Below are positions 48,307 to 56,314 of a DNA stretch of 64,000 nucleotides, piece by piece (within the stretch, counting starts at the first letter, position 1; every line of letters begins with the position of its first letter). Source of the DNA: Denitrovibrio sp. GTDB lineage: Bacteria; Chrysiogenota; Deferribacteres; Deferribacterales; Geovibrionaceae. Location: the NCBI GenBank assembly GCA_002869145.1, contig PKTM01000011.1, positions 1 through 64,000 on the forward strand. Reading direction: 5' to 3'. A model generated the notes under the pieces. It was not told the origin of the DNA. It searched no databases and was given only the letters and a program-made list of their open reading frames with translations. The position numbers were made by a program, and so were the translations under genes.

Positions 48307-49463
48307 CCGATAAACAGCATCTAGCAGATTTTCCGAAAAAGATAACAGACAGGGTCAAAACGCCCTGTTACCTGATAAGTGAGGCGGTTATAAGACGCAA
48401 CTGCGAGCTTTTAGACTCAGTTCAAAAACGCACAGGTGCAAAAATCTTACTCGCTTTGAAAGCGTTTGCAATGCCTGCGGTGTTCCCCATTATAAAAAAA
48501 TACCTGCACGGTGTTTGTGCCAGCGGCCCCATAGAGGCACAGTTAGGCAGAGAAGAATTCGGACGTGAGGTACACACTTACAGCCCGGCTTTCACTGATG
48601 AGCAGTTCGAAAGAACATTACAGTTTTCTGACCACATTATCTTTAACTCCGTGTCCTAATGGCAGTACCATAAACAAAAAATACCAAAAGACAAAGAGGT
48701 GGGACTAAGGGTTAATCCCGGTTATGCAGAAGTGGAAGTTGCTCTTTATAACCCATGCATACCCGGTTCACGTTTTGGTGTAAACACATCAGATCTGGAC
48801 GGAGTTGACCTTACCGGCATTGATGGACTGCATTTCCACGCTATGTGCGAGCAAAACTCAGATGTTCTGGTGCGGATTATAGAATCGTTTGAAAAAAGAT
48901 TCGGACACCTTATTGACCAAATGAAATGGATAAATTTCGGCGGAGGACATCACATCACACAAGAAGACTATGATGTGGAGCTTCTGGTTAAAACCATTAA
49001 GGACTTCAGGAAGCGACATAATAACATTAATGTATATCTGGAACCAGGAGAAGCTGTTGTTCTCAATGCGGGAGTGTTTGTAACATCTGTGCTGGACACA
49101 ATTAGAAATGGCACAGACATAGCAATAACAGACTGCTCAGCAGAAACTCACATGCCTGATGTGCTCGCTATGCCATACAGGCCTCATCTTATAGGCTCTG
49201 AAGTAGCTGAGGCTCGTGAATTTACCTATAAACTTGGCGGGATATCATGCCTTGCCGGCGATTTCATTGATTTCTACTCTTTCAAAAATCCCCTGAAACG
49301 AGGTGACAAGCTGGTCTTTACAGATATGGCGCTATATTCCTTTGTTAAAAACACCACTTTTAACGGAGTGGAGCTGCCTGACTTAGCTCTGCTCAAAGAA
49401 GACGGTTCCGTTGAAGTTGTCCGAACATTTGGGTATGATGACTACATAGGCAGGTTGTCATGA
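48303..49463 (+). pseudogene. nspC: Carboxynorspermidine decarboxylase with in-frame TAA
   Basis: Decarboxylates carboxyspermidine to spermidine with PLP. The start is GTG 48303, overlapping the previous stop. The frame gives TPCYLISEAVIRRN, AKILLALKAF (PLP Lys) and ASGPIEAQLGREEFG, then IIFNSVS followed by TAA at 48657-48659. It continues unshifted as WQYHKQK, VGLRVNPGYAEV, GLHFHAMCEQN, INFGGGHHIT, YLEPGEAVV and ISCLAGDF. Homologues such as Vibrio NspC read IIFNSQSQL here, so the stop sits exactly on a conserved Gln, one C-to-T change from CAA. Both halves contribute to the active site, so the gene is dead unless the codon is suppressed or an error. It overlaps speB by 4 bases. Confidence 0.88.
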
Positions 49464-50323
49464 GCGAAATTATATACTTTCACGGCGATGATGTTAGACC
49501 TTCTGCACCTGAAGATGCTTTTTTTCATGTTATACCTGTGCCTTATGAACGCACAGTCTCTTACGGAGGCGGAACTTCCAGCGGACCAAAAGCTATACTA
49601 GAGGCATCCTGCCAGCTTGAGCTTTTTGATACCAAGTCTATCCCTGCTGATCTTGGCATATACACAGCCTTGCCTGTGGACTGCTCAGGAACCATAAAAG
49701 AGACACTGCAAAACGTCCGTAATGAGGTAAGTGATACTCTTGATATGGAAAAAATCCCCGTTATAATTGGCGGCGAACACACTGTTACATATGGCGCTAT
49801 TGAGGCTCTTTACGACAAGTACGGCAAGGATTTCTGTGTTGTGCAGTTTGATGCTCACGCAGATCTCCGCGATGAATATGATGGAACAAAATTCAGTCAT
49901 GCATGTGTAATGAAACGCATATTTGATCTGGATATCCCATTTTTTCAGCTAGGTACAAGAAGCTACAGCATGGAGGAGCATAATCTCCGCATTCGTCACA
50001 ACATCCAGTTTCTCGACGGGGAAGAGATCTGTCGAAACGGCGTAGACGGGTTCGAACTCCCCCCTTATTTCCCTGAAAATGTCTTTATAACCTTCGACAT
50101 AGATGGTCTGGATTCTGCCATTATGCCAGCCACAGGGACACCCGTTCCTGGCGGTCTTTTGTGGTTTGATGCCCTTGATCTGGTTGCAAAATCAATAGCA
50201 GGGCGCAACTGCATCGGCTTTGACGTTGTGGAGTATTCCCCTATCAAAGGCTTTCACGGATACGACTTCACCGCAGCCCAGCTTGTGTATAACATAATGG
50301 GAATTATTCAGCGCAATTCATAA
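49460..50323 (+). CDS. speB: Agmatinase
   Basis: Hydrolyses agmatine to putrescine and urea with a binuclear manganese site. 287 residues of the ureohydrolase family with all metal motifs: GGEHTVTYG (first His), VVQFDAHADLRD (DxHxD), FSHACVMKR, and FITFDIDGLDSAIMPATGTPVPGG (DxD), then FDVVEYSP. It may also be a related guanidino hydrolase, but the upstream speA makes agmatine the obvious substrate. ATGA overlap with nspC. Confidence 0.95.
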   Translation: MSEIIYFHGDDVRPSAPEDAFFHVIPVPYERTVSYGGGTSSGPKAILEASCQLELFDTKSIPADLGIYTALPVDCSGTIKETLQNVRNEVSDTLDMEKIPVIIGGEHTVTYGAIEALYDKYGKDFCVVQFDAHADLRDEYDGTKFSHACVMKRIFDLDIPFFQLGTRSYSMEEHNLRIRHNIQFLDGEEICRNGVDGFELPPYFPENVFITFDIDGLDSAIMPATGTPVPGGLLWFDALDLVAKSIAGRNCIGFDVVEYSPIKGFHGYDFTAAQLVYNIMGIIQRNS

Positions 50324-50383
50324 AGTTTTGAAAATTCAGATAAAATAATTTATTATTAAGCATAAACCTAAGCGAGGTGCTCT

Positions 50384-50722
50384 ATGACTATTGGCTGGAT
50401 GTATTTCAGAGGCGGCTGAACTTCGTGCAAGAAAGCTCAGGAGGTTCTTGAGCGTAAAAATGCAGAATCTGCAAAGACTGTAGATGCTAGAAAGATAAAA
50501 ATTGAATCTGACGAGGCGTGGGATCTTTTATCATCAGGGAAAAAGATACTGGTGGCAAAAGGGAGCAAACTCATTGAGTTCAGCACAGACGATGCTAACA
50601 GATTTGAAGTGTTGAAGATCGCTATTGGAAGAAGCGGCACACTTCGGGCGCCCACCATAAAAGTCGGAGACACATGGTTGGTAGGCTTCAACAAAGATGC
50701 TTACGAAAACATACTGAAATAA
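50384..50722 (+). CDS. ArsC/glutaredoxin-like selenoprotein (UxxC)
   Basis: 112 residues. ATG 50384 with GCGAGGTG upstream. Codon 12 is TGA (50417-50419) in the motif YFRGG-U-TSC-KKAQ, where thioredoxin-fold proteins have CxxC, giving a selenenylsulfide pair. The rest looks like the ArsC/Spx branch: a helix after the motif, a long helix EAWDLLSSG, then GRSGTLRAPTIKVGDTWLVGFNKDAYENIL. This has an APTIKVGD cis-Pro-like turn and the LVGFN ending of ArsC-like proteins. A SECIS-like hairpin follows the TGA and the gene has its own terminator. Probably a thiol oxidoreductase or reductase; the substrate is unknown. Without Sec recoding only an 11-residue peptide would form. Confidence 0.88.
50435..50453 (+). 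promoter_or_regulatory. SECIS-like hairpin of the UxxC selenoprotein gene
   Basis: GCTCAG (50435-50440) pairs with CTTGAGC (50447-50453, one bulge) around loop GAGGTT, starting 15 bases after the TGA. The GG-U in the apical loop is the feature SelB reads in E. coli fdhF SECIS. The distance from the UGA is within the usual range. Confidence 0.75.
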
Positions 50723-50726
50723 ATTA

Positions 50727-50756
50727 ATGCTCCTCTTTTCGAGGGGCATTTTTTTT
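50727..50756 (+). terminator. Terminator after the selenoprotein gene
   Basis: ATGCTCCTC/GAGGGGCAT stem (50727-50735 with 50741-50749) and eight T. A clear rho-independent terminator that separates the selenoprotein gene from the AGCS symporter. Confidence 0.9.
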
Positions 50757-50901
50757 CATTTTAAAACAACAAGCCAACTTATTCTTAAAAATAAATATTT
50801 ATTCAACTAAACTAAACACTTGCTCATAATACTCATTATTATCAGCATTATCATGTCTTCTTGTTTGATAATATCAAAACTTAGTGCTAAAATTCAAAGT
50901 T

Positions 50902-50940
50902 GTTTGCCAAAAATAATTAAACTCTAGGCAAACATTTTTT
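50902..50940 (+). promoter_or_regulatory. Terminator-like hairpin in the leader of the AGCS symporter gene
   Basis: GTTTGCC (50902-50908) pairs perfectly with GGCAAAC (50927-50933) around an 18-base AT-rich loop, followed by ATTTTTT. It lies about 30 bases before the symporter's ribosome-binding site, where an attenuator would be. The 7-bp stem is short, so it may be a weak or protein-dependent signal. Confidence 0.45.
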
Positions 50941-50971
50941 CATTCATACTAATTTTTGGGAGGTTTTTATT

Positions 50972-52309
50972 ATGGAAAAGTTCTAACAGATTCTTGGAGC
51001 CATGAGCGGCTTCGTATGGGGCGTTCCACTTCTGGTGCTTCTTGTGGGTACAGGCATCTGGCTTACAATTTCACTAAAAGGCATTCAATTTACTAAGCTT
51101 TTCTACGCTTTATGGCTTGCACTTGTTAAGAGAAAAGAAGATTCCGATGAACCTGGAGATATCACACACTTTCAGGCACTCATGACAGCCATGTCTGCCA
51201 CTGTAGGTACAGGTAACATAGCGGGTGTGGCAACAGCTATCGCTATCGGCGGCCCGGGTGCTATGTTCTGGATGTGGGTTACTGGTCTTGTCGGCATGGC
51301 CACCAAATATGCTGAGGCGGTGCTTGCTGTTAAGTATCGTGTGAAAGAGGAAGACGGCACAATGAGCGGCGGACCTATGTATTACATATCTAAAGGACTC
51401 GGCTGGCCTAAATTAGGCGCACTTTTTGCCATTTTTGCTGCTGTTGCTGCTTTTGGTATAGGAAACATGGTTCAGTCAAACTCAGTGGCTGATGCCCTTA
51501 ATGCCACATTTAACGTTCCTACTTATGCCACAGGTATAGCTCTTATGGTGCTCTCTGCACTTGTTATCCTGGGCGGTATCAAGAGCATAGGTAAAGTCAC
51601 AAGCGTGCTTGTGCCTATAATGATAGTTTTTTACATCATTTCCGCACTTGTTATCCTCGCGATAAATGCCGCAGCCATCCCTGCTGCTTTTGGTCTTATT
51701 TTCAAATATGCTTTTAACCCTGCTGCTGCCACTGGCGGTTTTACTGGTGCGGCTATTATGCTTGCTATCCGTATGGGTGTAGCCAGAGGTGTATTCTCTA
51801 ACGAATCCGGTCTAGGCTCCGCACCTATTGCAGCTGCTGCTGCACAAACAAAGCACCCTGTAACACAGGCTCTTGTATCTATGACACAGACATTCATAGA
51901 CACACTTATTGTTTGTACAATGACTGGTCTTGTGCTTATTACAACTGGAGCATGGAACAGCGGAAAGAACGGCGCAGAACTTACATCCTACGCTTTTGAT
52001 TTAGGTTTTTCCGGCGGTTCTGTTGTGGTTGCCGTTGGTCTGGCACTTTTTGCATATTCAACCATCCTTGGATGGAGCTACTACGGTGAAAAATCTATAG
52101 AGTATCTCTTCGGTATAAAAGCTGTAAAACCTTACAGATATGTTTTTATCCTTTTCATTGGCGTAGGAGCAATATCTAAGCTGAGCATAGTCTGGACTGT
52201 CTCAGATATTTTCAACGGTCTGATGGCATTCCCGAACCTTATCGGTCTGCTTGCTCTGACACCTGTTATTGTGTCTGAAACAAAAGAATATTTCGCGAAC
52301 CTGAAATAA
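50972..52309 (+). CDS. Sodium:alanine/glycine symporter (AGCS family), early in-frame TAA
   Basis: Imports small neutral amino acids with Na+. About 11 membrane helices; family motifs seen are [86 protein letters not shown], and [12 protein letters not shown] near the end. The natural start seems to be ATG 50972, with GGGAGG upstream. Codon 5 of that frame is TAA (50984-50986), and the residues after it ([12 protein letters not shown]) are homologous to AGCS N-termini. An internal ATG at 51002 has GGAG 6 bases upstream and would lose only 10 residues, so the protein may still be made. Reading through gives 445 residues, the internal start 435. Confidence 0.88.
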
Positions 52310-52315
52310 CACTAT

Positions 52316-52338
52316 GCGGAGGGGTCACCCCCCTCCGC
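52316..52338 (+). terminator. GC-rich hairpin after the AGCS gene
   Basis: GCGGAGGGG/CCCCTCCGC (52316-52324 with 52330-52338) with a 5-base loop, followed by TTCTTC. A strong stem but a poor T-tract; a probable transcription end 7 bases after the symporter stop. Confidence 0.6.
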
Positions 52339-52402
52339 TTCTTCAATATCCTTTGCAACGGCTGTAAATATCAGATAGACTAATCATTAATAGGGTAAAG
52401 TC

Positions 52403-53410
52403 ATGAAAAAACATATTTACATCATCGCCGAAGCGGGTGTTAACCACAACGGCTCCATAGATACAGCCAAAAAGCTAATAGAGAAAGCATCTGAAGCGGG
52501 TGCCGATGCCGTAAAATTTCAGGCTTTCAAAGCTGAACATCTACTAACAGAATCAGCTAATAAAGCGGAATATCAAAAAAAGACCAAAAGCGACATCGAG
52601 ACACAGTTTCAGATGATAAAAAAACTGGAACTAAGCACAGACGACCACGTAAAGCTCATAGAGCACGCTGCTAAACTGGGAATAGACTTCTTATCATCAC
52701 CTTTTGACCTTCAAAGTATAGATGAACTTCATAAGCTTGGTCTAACAACTTTTAAAATTCCGTCAGGAGAGATAACAAACCTGCCGTATCTCCGCAAGCT
52801 TGCCTCACTGAACTGTCAATACATTATATCCACCGGAATGTGCAGTATGTCAGAGATAGTAGAGTGCGTTCATGTATTTACAGAGGCAGGGTGTCTGCTC
52901 ACAAACATCTGTCTGCTTCATGTAAACAGCCAATACCCAACACCATACGAAGATGTGAACCTGAACGCTATGCTGACCATAGGCAAAACCGTTGGCGTCA
53001 GATACGGATACTCCGACCACACCATCGGTATTGAAGTACCAGTCGCGGCCGTAGCACTGGGAGCTAGCATCATAGAGAAGCACTTCACTCTGGATAAAAA
53101 TATGCAAGGGCCAGACCACTCATCTTCGCTGGATCCAAAAGAACTAAAAAACATGATCAGTGCAATAAGAAACATAGAAAAAGCAATGGGTGACGGGATA
53201 AAACGCCCAAGCCCAAGCGAAATGCTGAATATTGACGTGGTTCGCAAATCTATTGTGGCTTCCAGACCTATAAAAGCCGGAGAGATATTCACAAATGACA
53301 ACATCACGGCCAAAAGACCCGGTACTGGCATTTCACCAATGAGCTGGGATGAAATTATCGGTAAAACCGCTGTTAAAGACTATAAAAAAGACGAATTTAT
53401 AGAGTTTTAA
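52403..53410 (+). CDS. neuB: N-acetylneuraminate synthase family protein
   Basis: Condenses PEP with an N-acetylated hexose to a nonulosonic acid. 335 residues: TIM barrel starting YIIAEAGVNHNGSIDTAKKLI and DAVKFQAFKAE, then KIPSGEITNLPYLRKLA, a CVSQYPTP-like VNSQYPTPYEDVNL, GYSDHTIGIEVPVAAVALGA and EKHFTLDKNMQGPDHSSSL. A C-terminal SAF antifreeze-like domain (about 280-335, SIVASRPIKAGEIF) is present. The substrate could be sialic, legionaminic or pseudaminic acid; no neighbouring gene decides. NRDE starts on the next base. The sugar may feed flagellin or surface glycans. Confidence 0.9.
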   Translation: MKKHIYIIAEAGVNHNGSIDTAKKLIEKASEAGADAVKFQAFKAEHLLTESANKAEYQKKTKSDIETQFQMIKKLELSTDDHVKLIEHAAKLGIDFLSSPFDLQSIDELHKLGLTTFKIPSGEITNLPYLRKLASLNCQYIISTGMCSMSEIVECVHVFTEAGCLLTNICLLHVNSQYPTPYEDVNLNAMLTIGKTVGVRYGYSDHTIGIEVPVAAVALGASIIEKHFTLDKNMQGPDHSSSLDPKELKNMISAIRNIEKAMGDGIKRPSPSEMLNIDVVRKSIVASRPIKAGEIFTNDNITAKRPGTGISPMSWDEIIGKTAVKDYKKDEFIEF

Positions 53411-54169
53411 ATGTGCCTCATACTCTTTTCTTACAAATCACACCCAAAATATAAACTCATAATAGCGGCCAACAGAGACGAGTTCTACAGCCGGCCAACC
53501 AAAGAAGCTCACTGGCGAGGTGTCTCTCCAGACATCCTTGCGGGTAAAGATATGCACGCGGGCGGAACATGGATGGGCATTGCTGAAAATGGGCGCATTG
53601 CGGCTCTGACAAACTACCGCAGCCCTGAAGACATGCAAAACCACTGCAAATCAAGAGGTAAACTGGTTTTTTCATATCTGAAAGGCGAAATGTCACCTGA
53701 AGTATGCTCTGAGGCACTGTCAGAAACCGCAGGAAGATATAACGGATATAACCTGCTCTTTGGCGATGTGAACAATCTTTACTGGTATTCCAACAAAACA
53801 GACAGCCTGCAAAGACTTGATGCTGGTGTACATGGGCTTAGTAACCATCTGCTTAACACCCCCTGGCCAAAAGTAGAGAGGGGTAAAAAGCTGTTCAGAG
53901 AAACCATCAAAAAAGACTTCAGCAGTGAAGACCTTCTAAAAATATTAAAAGATGACATAAGATCAAAAGATGCCGAGCTCCCCGAAACAGGCGTCGGCGT
54001 TGAGCTGGAGCGTATACTTTCACCTATGTTTATAGTCAGCCCTGAATACGGCACAAGATCATCTACGATAATCACTGTTAGCAACGACAACAAAGTAACA
54101 TTTGTGGAACGAACTTATAACAGTGAGCCAAAAAACACAGATGTCAAATTTGAGTTTAAGATATTATGA
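53411..54169 (+). CDS. NRDE family protein (TANGO2-like)
   Basis: 252 residues. The N-terminal MCLILF with Cys2, IIAANRDEFYSRPT (the NRDE signature), GGTWMGIAENGRIAALTNYR and GLSNHLLNTPWPKVERG define this family, which has an Ntn-hydrolase-like look with the N-terminal Cys as a possible nucleophile. The biochemical role in bacteria is unsettled. It follows neuB with no gap and overlaps the IMPACT-family gene by 4 bases (ATGA), so the three are one transcript, but the functional link is not evident. Confidence 0.88.
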   Translation: MCLILFSYKSHPKYKLIIAANRDEFYSRPTKEAHWRGVSPDILAGKDMHAGGTWMGIAENGRIAALTNYRSPEDMQNHCKSRGKLVFSYLKGEMSPEVCSEALSETAGRYNGYNLLFGDVNNLYWYSNKTDSLQRLDAGVHGLSNHLLNTPWPKVERGKKLFRETIKKDFSSEDLLKILKDDIRSKDAELPETGVGVELERILSPMFIVSPEYGTRSSTIITVSNDNKVTFVERTYNSEPKNTDVKFEFKIL

Positions 54170-54723
54170 TGACAATAGACAAACCCTCCGTTGCGAAGGT
54201 TGAGATAAAAAAATCACAGTTCATAGCACATCTTATCCCGATTAAAATATTCGACCAGTACATGCAGCAGTTAAAGGAACAAAATCCAAAAGCCAGACAT
54301 TTTGTTTGGGCAACAAGAACCTTAAACGAGCACAAGCAGATCGAAGAGTACTGCTCCGACGACGGCGAGCCGAAGAACACTTCGGGGAAACCAACTCTGA
54401 AAGTTTTGCAGGGGGGCGACCTTATAGAGACTGCGCTGATTACTGTACGTTATTTTGGCGGGGTAAAGCTTGGAACCGGAGGCCTTGTGCGTGCCTATAA
54501 CCAAGCTGGACAAGAAGCAGTTTCAGCCGCCAGCCTGATAGACACAGACAGCCTGAACACCCGAACAATAAACATCCCGTACAATCAGACACGGCAGATA
54601 GATTATCATATAGAAAAACTGGAGCTGTCTGTTTTGTCAAAAGACTTTGACGCTGAAACTGTAACCATAAAAATACAGGGTGAAAGCGCTAGACTTGAAG
54701 AACTTCATGAAAAGTTAAAATGA
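54166..54723 (+). CDS. IMPACT/YigZ family protein
   Basis: 185 residues. KSQFIAHLIPI, HFVWATRTLNE, SDDGEPKNTSGKPTLKVLQGGDL and VTRYFGGVKLGTGGLVRAYNQA-like VRYFGGVKLGTGGLVRAYNQAG are diagnostic of YigZ/UPF0029, and a short DUF1949-like C-terminal domain follows (SVLSKDFDAETVTIKIQG). Relatives of eukaryotic IMPACT act around translation control; the bacterial function is not settled. Last gene of the neuB-NRDE-yigZ run. Confidence 0.9.
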   Translation: MMTIDKPSVAKVEIKKSQFIAHLIPIKIFDQYMQQLKEQNPKARHFVWATRTLNEHKQIEEYCSDDGEPKNTSGKPTLKVLQGGDLIETALITVRYFGGVKLGTGGLVRAYNQAGQEAVSAASLIDTDSLNTRTINIPYNQTRQIDYHIEKLELSVLSKDFDAETVTIKIQGESARLEELHEKLK

Positions 54724-54943
54724 AAAAAATCCTCTTTTAAAGACAAACTATTACATGGCTTTTTCATTTTTCACTCCAGACTACAAAAAAATATAAAATT
54801 GACATTGAATACCTTATAAAAAAGGGCACAAGGTTATTATAAGAAAACTGGATCTTCCCCATTTGGAAAAATTTACTAAATGGCAACATAAGCTGTTGTA
54901 AAGATTCTTATATTACCTATCTTATAAGATAAGGAGTAAATTA

Positions 54944-55348
54944 ATGATTTATTTTACAAGCAAACTGAAACCGTTAAGCATAATTATGATACTAATCATG
55001 ATTATGACTGCTGCTCCATACCAGGCAGCGTATGCAAGCATGATCTCAACAGGAACAGCTGTTGACACTCACAGAGCTCTTGAAGCCAGAGATTTTATGA
55101 ATGACTACATGGCAAGAGCTGATGTAAGGCAGGAACTGGTAAACATGGGCGTATCGCCCCAAGAGGCTGAGATGAGAGTAGCCGCTCTCAGCGATGCAGA
55201 GATTATCTCGCTTTCCGACACCATAAAAGATTCTCCAGCAGGAGCAGGAGCAATTGGTGCTGTTGTCGGAGCCGCATTGATCATTTTTCTGGTTCTGCTG
55301 ATAACTGACATAACCGGACACACAAACGTTTACAACTTTACACGCTAA
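54944..55348 (+). CDS. PA2779-like small membrane protein
   Basis: 134 residues with an N-terminal hydrophobic segment (about 12-28), a helical middle (DTHRALEARDFMNDYMARADVRQELVNMGVSPQEAEMRVAALSDAEI) and a C-terminal membrane helix preceded by small residues (AGAGAIGAVVGAALIIFLVLLITDITG). The arrangement and the partner encoded 3 bases downstream match the PA2779/PA2778 pair known from Pseudomonas and other Gram-negatives, whose joint function is not established. It has a good AAGGAG before the ATG. Confidence 0.8.
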   Translation: MIYFTSKLKPLSIIMILIMIMTAAPYQAAYASMISTGTAVDTHRALEARDFMNDYMARADVRQELVNMGVSPQEAEMRVAALSDAEIISLSDTIKDSPAGAGAIGAVVGAALIIFLVLLITDITGHTNVYNFTR

Positions 55349-55351
55349 AAA

Positions 55352-56314
55352 TTGAAAAAGATTAAAATCACAATGACCTTGCTCACCCTGCTTATTCTGG
55401 CAGGGTGCGCTCGTGTCAGCTCAGAATGGACAAAGCTTCAGGAAAATATCCCCTCACAAATAAGGTTGGATGTACCTTTTTATCCTCAGGAAAAATATCA
55501 ATGCGGACCTGCTGTAATGTCGATGCTTCTGGAACACACAGGTAAGCATGTCTCACCTGAAACCCTGCGCCCGATAATATACACCCCTTCAAAAAAAGGA
55601 TCACTTCAGTCTGCGATGGTAGCAGGCGCCAGAAGGTATGACAGAATACCTTATGTTTTTTACGGCCCTGAAACACTCCTTAAAGAGCTTGAAAACGGCA
55701 GACCAGCAGGTGTTCTTTTAAATCTTGGACTGAAATCAGCACCATACTGGCATTATGCCGTTGTAACTGGGGCTGATTTTAATAATGATAAAATGATACT
55801 CCACTCCGGAACTGTGAAAAACAGTACAATGCGCATGGCCACTTTCGAACATACATGGCGAAGGGCGGACTACTGGGGGCTCTTTGTGCTGAGTCCGAAT
55901 GATATCCCTGAAACTGCTGATCCTATAAAATATGTTCAGACTGTTTCTGCATTTGAAAAGATGGGAAGATTTGACATTACAAAAACTGCCTATTCAAAAG
56001 CTTATGAAAGATGGAAGGACAACCTTTTTGTTATACTTGGTCTTGCCAATGCATATTATGCCGAAAAAGATCTGGATGCTGCCAAAGAGCTTCTCGCAAA
56101 AGCGACACGGCTGCACCCGAAAAGCGCTGAAGCTCAAAACAACTACGCTTACCTGCTTTTTGTAACCGGTGAAGCGGAAAAAGCACTCCTTCATGCTGAA
56201 AAAGCTGTTAAAATAGGCGGCTCAAATACTGAGCTTTACAAAGAGACACTGGATGAAATAAAGAGTGCCCTAAGCCTTACGAATCAAGAAACACTACAGC
56301 GTTCCGGCCACTAG
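55352..56314 (+). CDS. PA2778-like lipoprotein: C39-type cysteine peptidase with TPRs
   Basis: 320 residues. A TTG start at 55352 gives a lipoprotein signal (KKIKITMTLLTLLILAGC); the next ATG would lose the basic n-region. Residues about 40-180 are a papain-like/C39 domain: QEKYQCGPAVMSMLL (catalytic Cys in QCGPA), HYAVVTGADF (His), and a following Asn/Asp. Residues about 195-310 are TPR repeats (NLFVILGLANAYYAEKDLDAAKEL and AEAQNNYAYLLFVTGEAEKAL). Paired with the membrane protein just upstream, it may process or hold a partner at the envelope. Its 3' end overlaps the convergent diguanylate cyclase by 38 bases. Confidence 0.85.
   Translation: MKKIKITMTLLTLLILAGCARVSSEWTKLQENIPSQIRLDVPFYPQEKYQCGPAVMSMLLEHTGKHVSPETLRPIIYTPSKKGSLQSAMVAGARRYDRIPYVFYGPETLLKELENGRPAGVLLNLGLKSAPYWHYAVVTGADFNNDKMILHSGTVKNSTMRMATFEHTWRRADYWGLFVLSPNDIPETADPIKYVQTVSAFEKMGRFDITKTAYSKAYERWKDNLFVILGLANAYYAEKDLDAAKELLAKATRLHPKSAEAQNNYAYLLFVTGEAEKALLHAEKAVKIGGSNTELYKETLDEIKSALSLTNQETLQRSGH

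Noticed and set aside
50985-52309. Treating the AGCS gene as a broken pseudogene
   Set aside because: An internal ATG with its own ribosome-binding site restores all membrane helices, so a functional product is likely either way.
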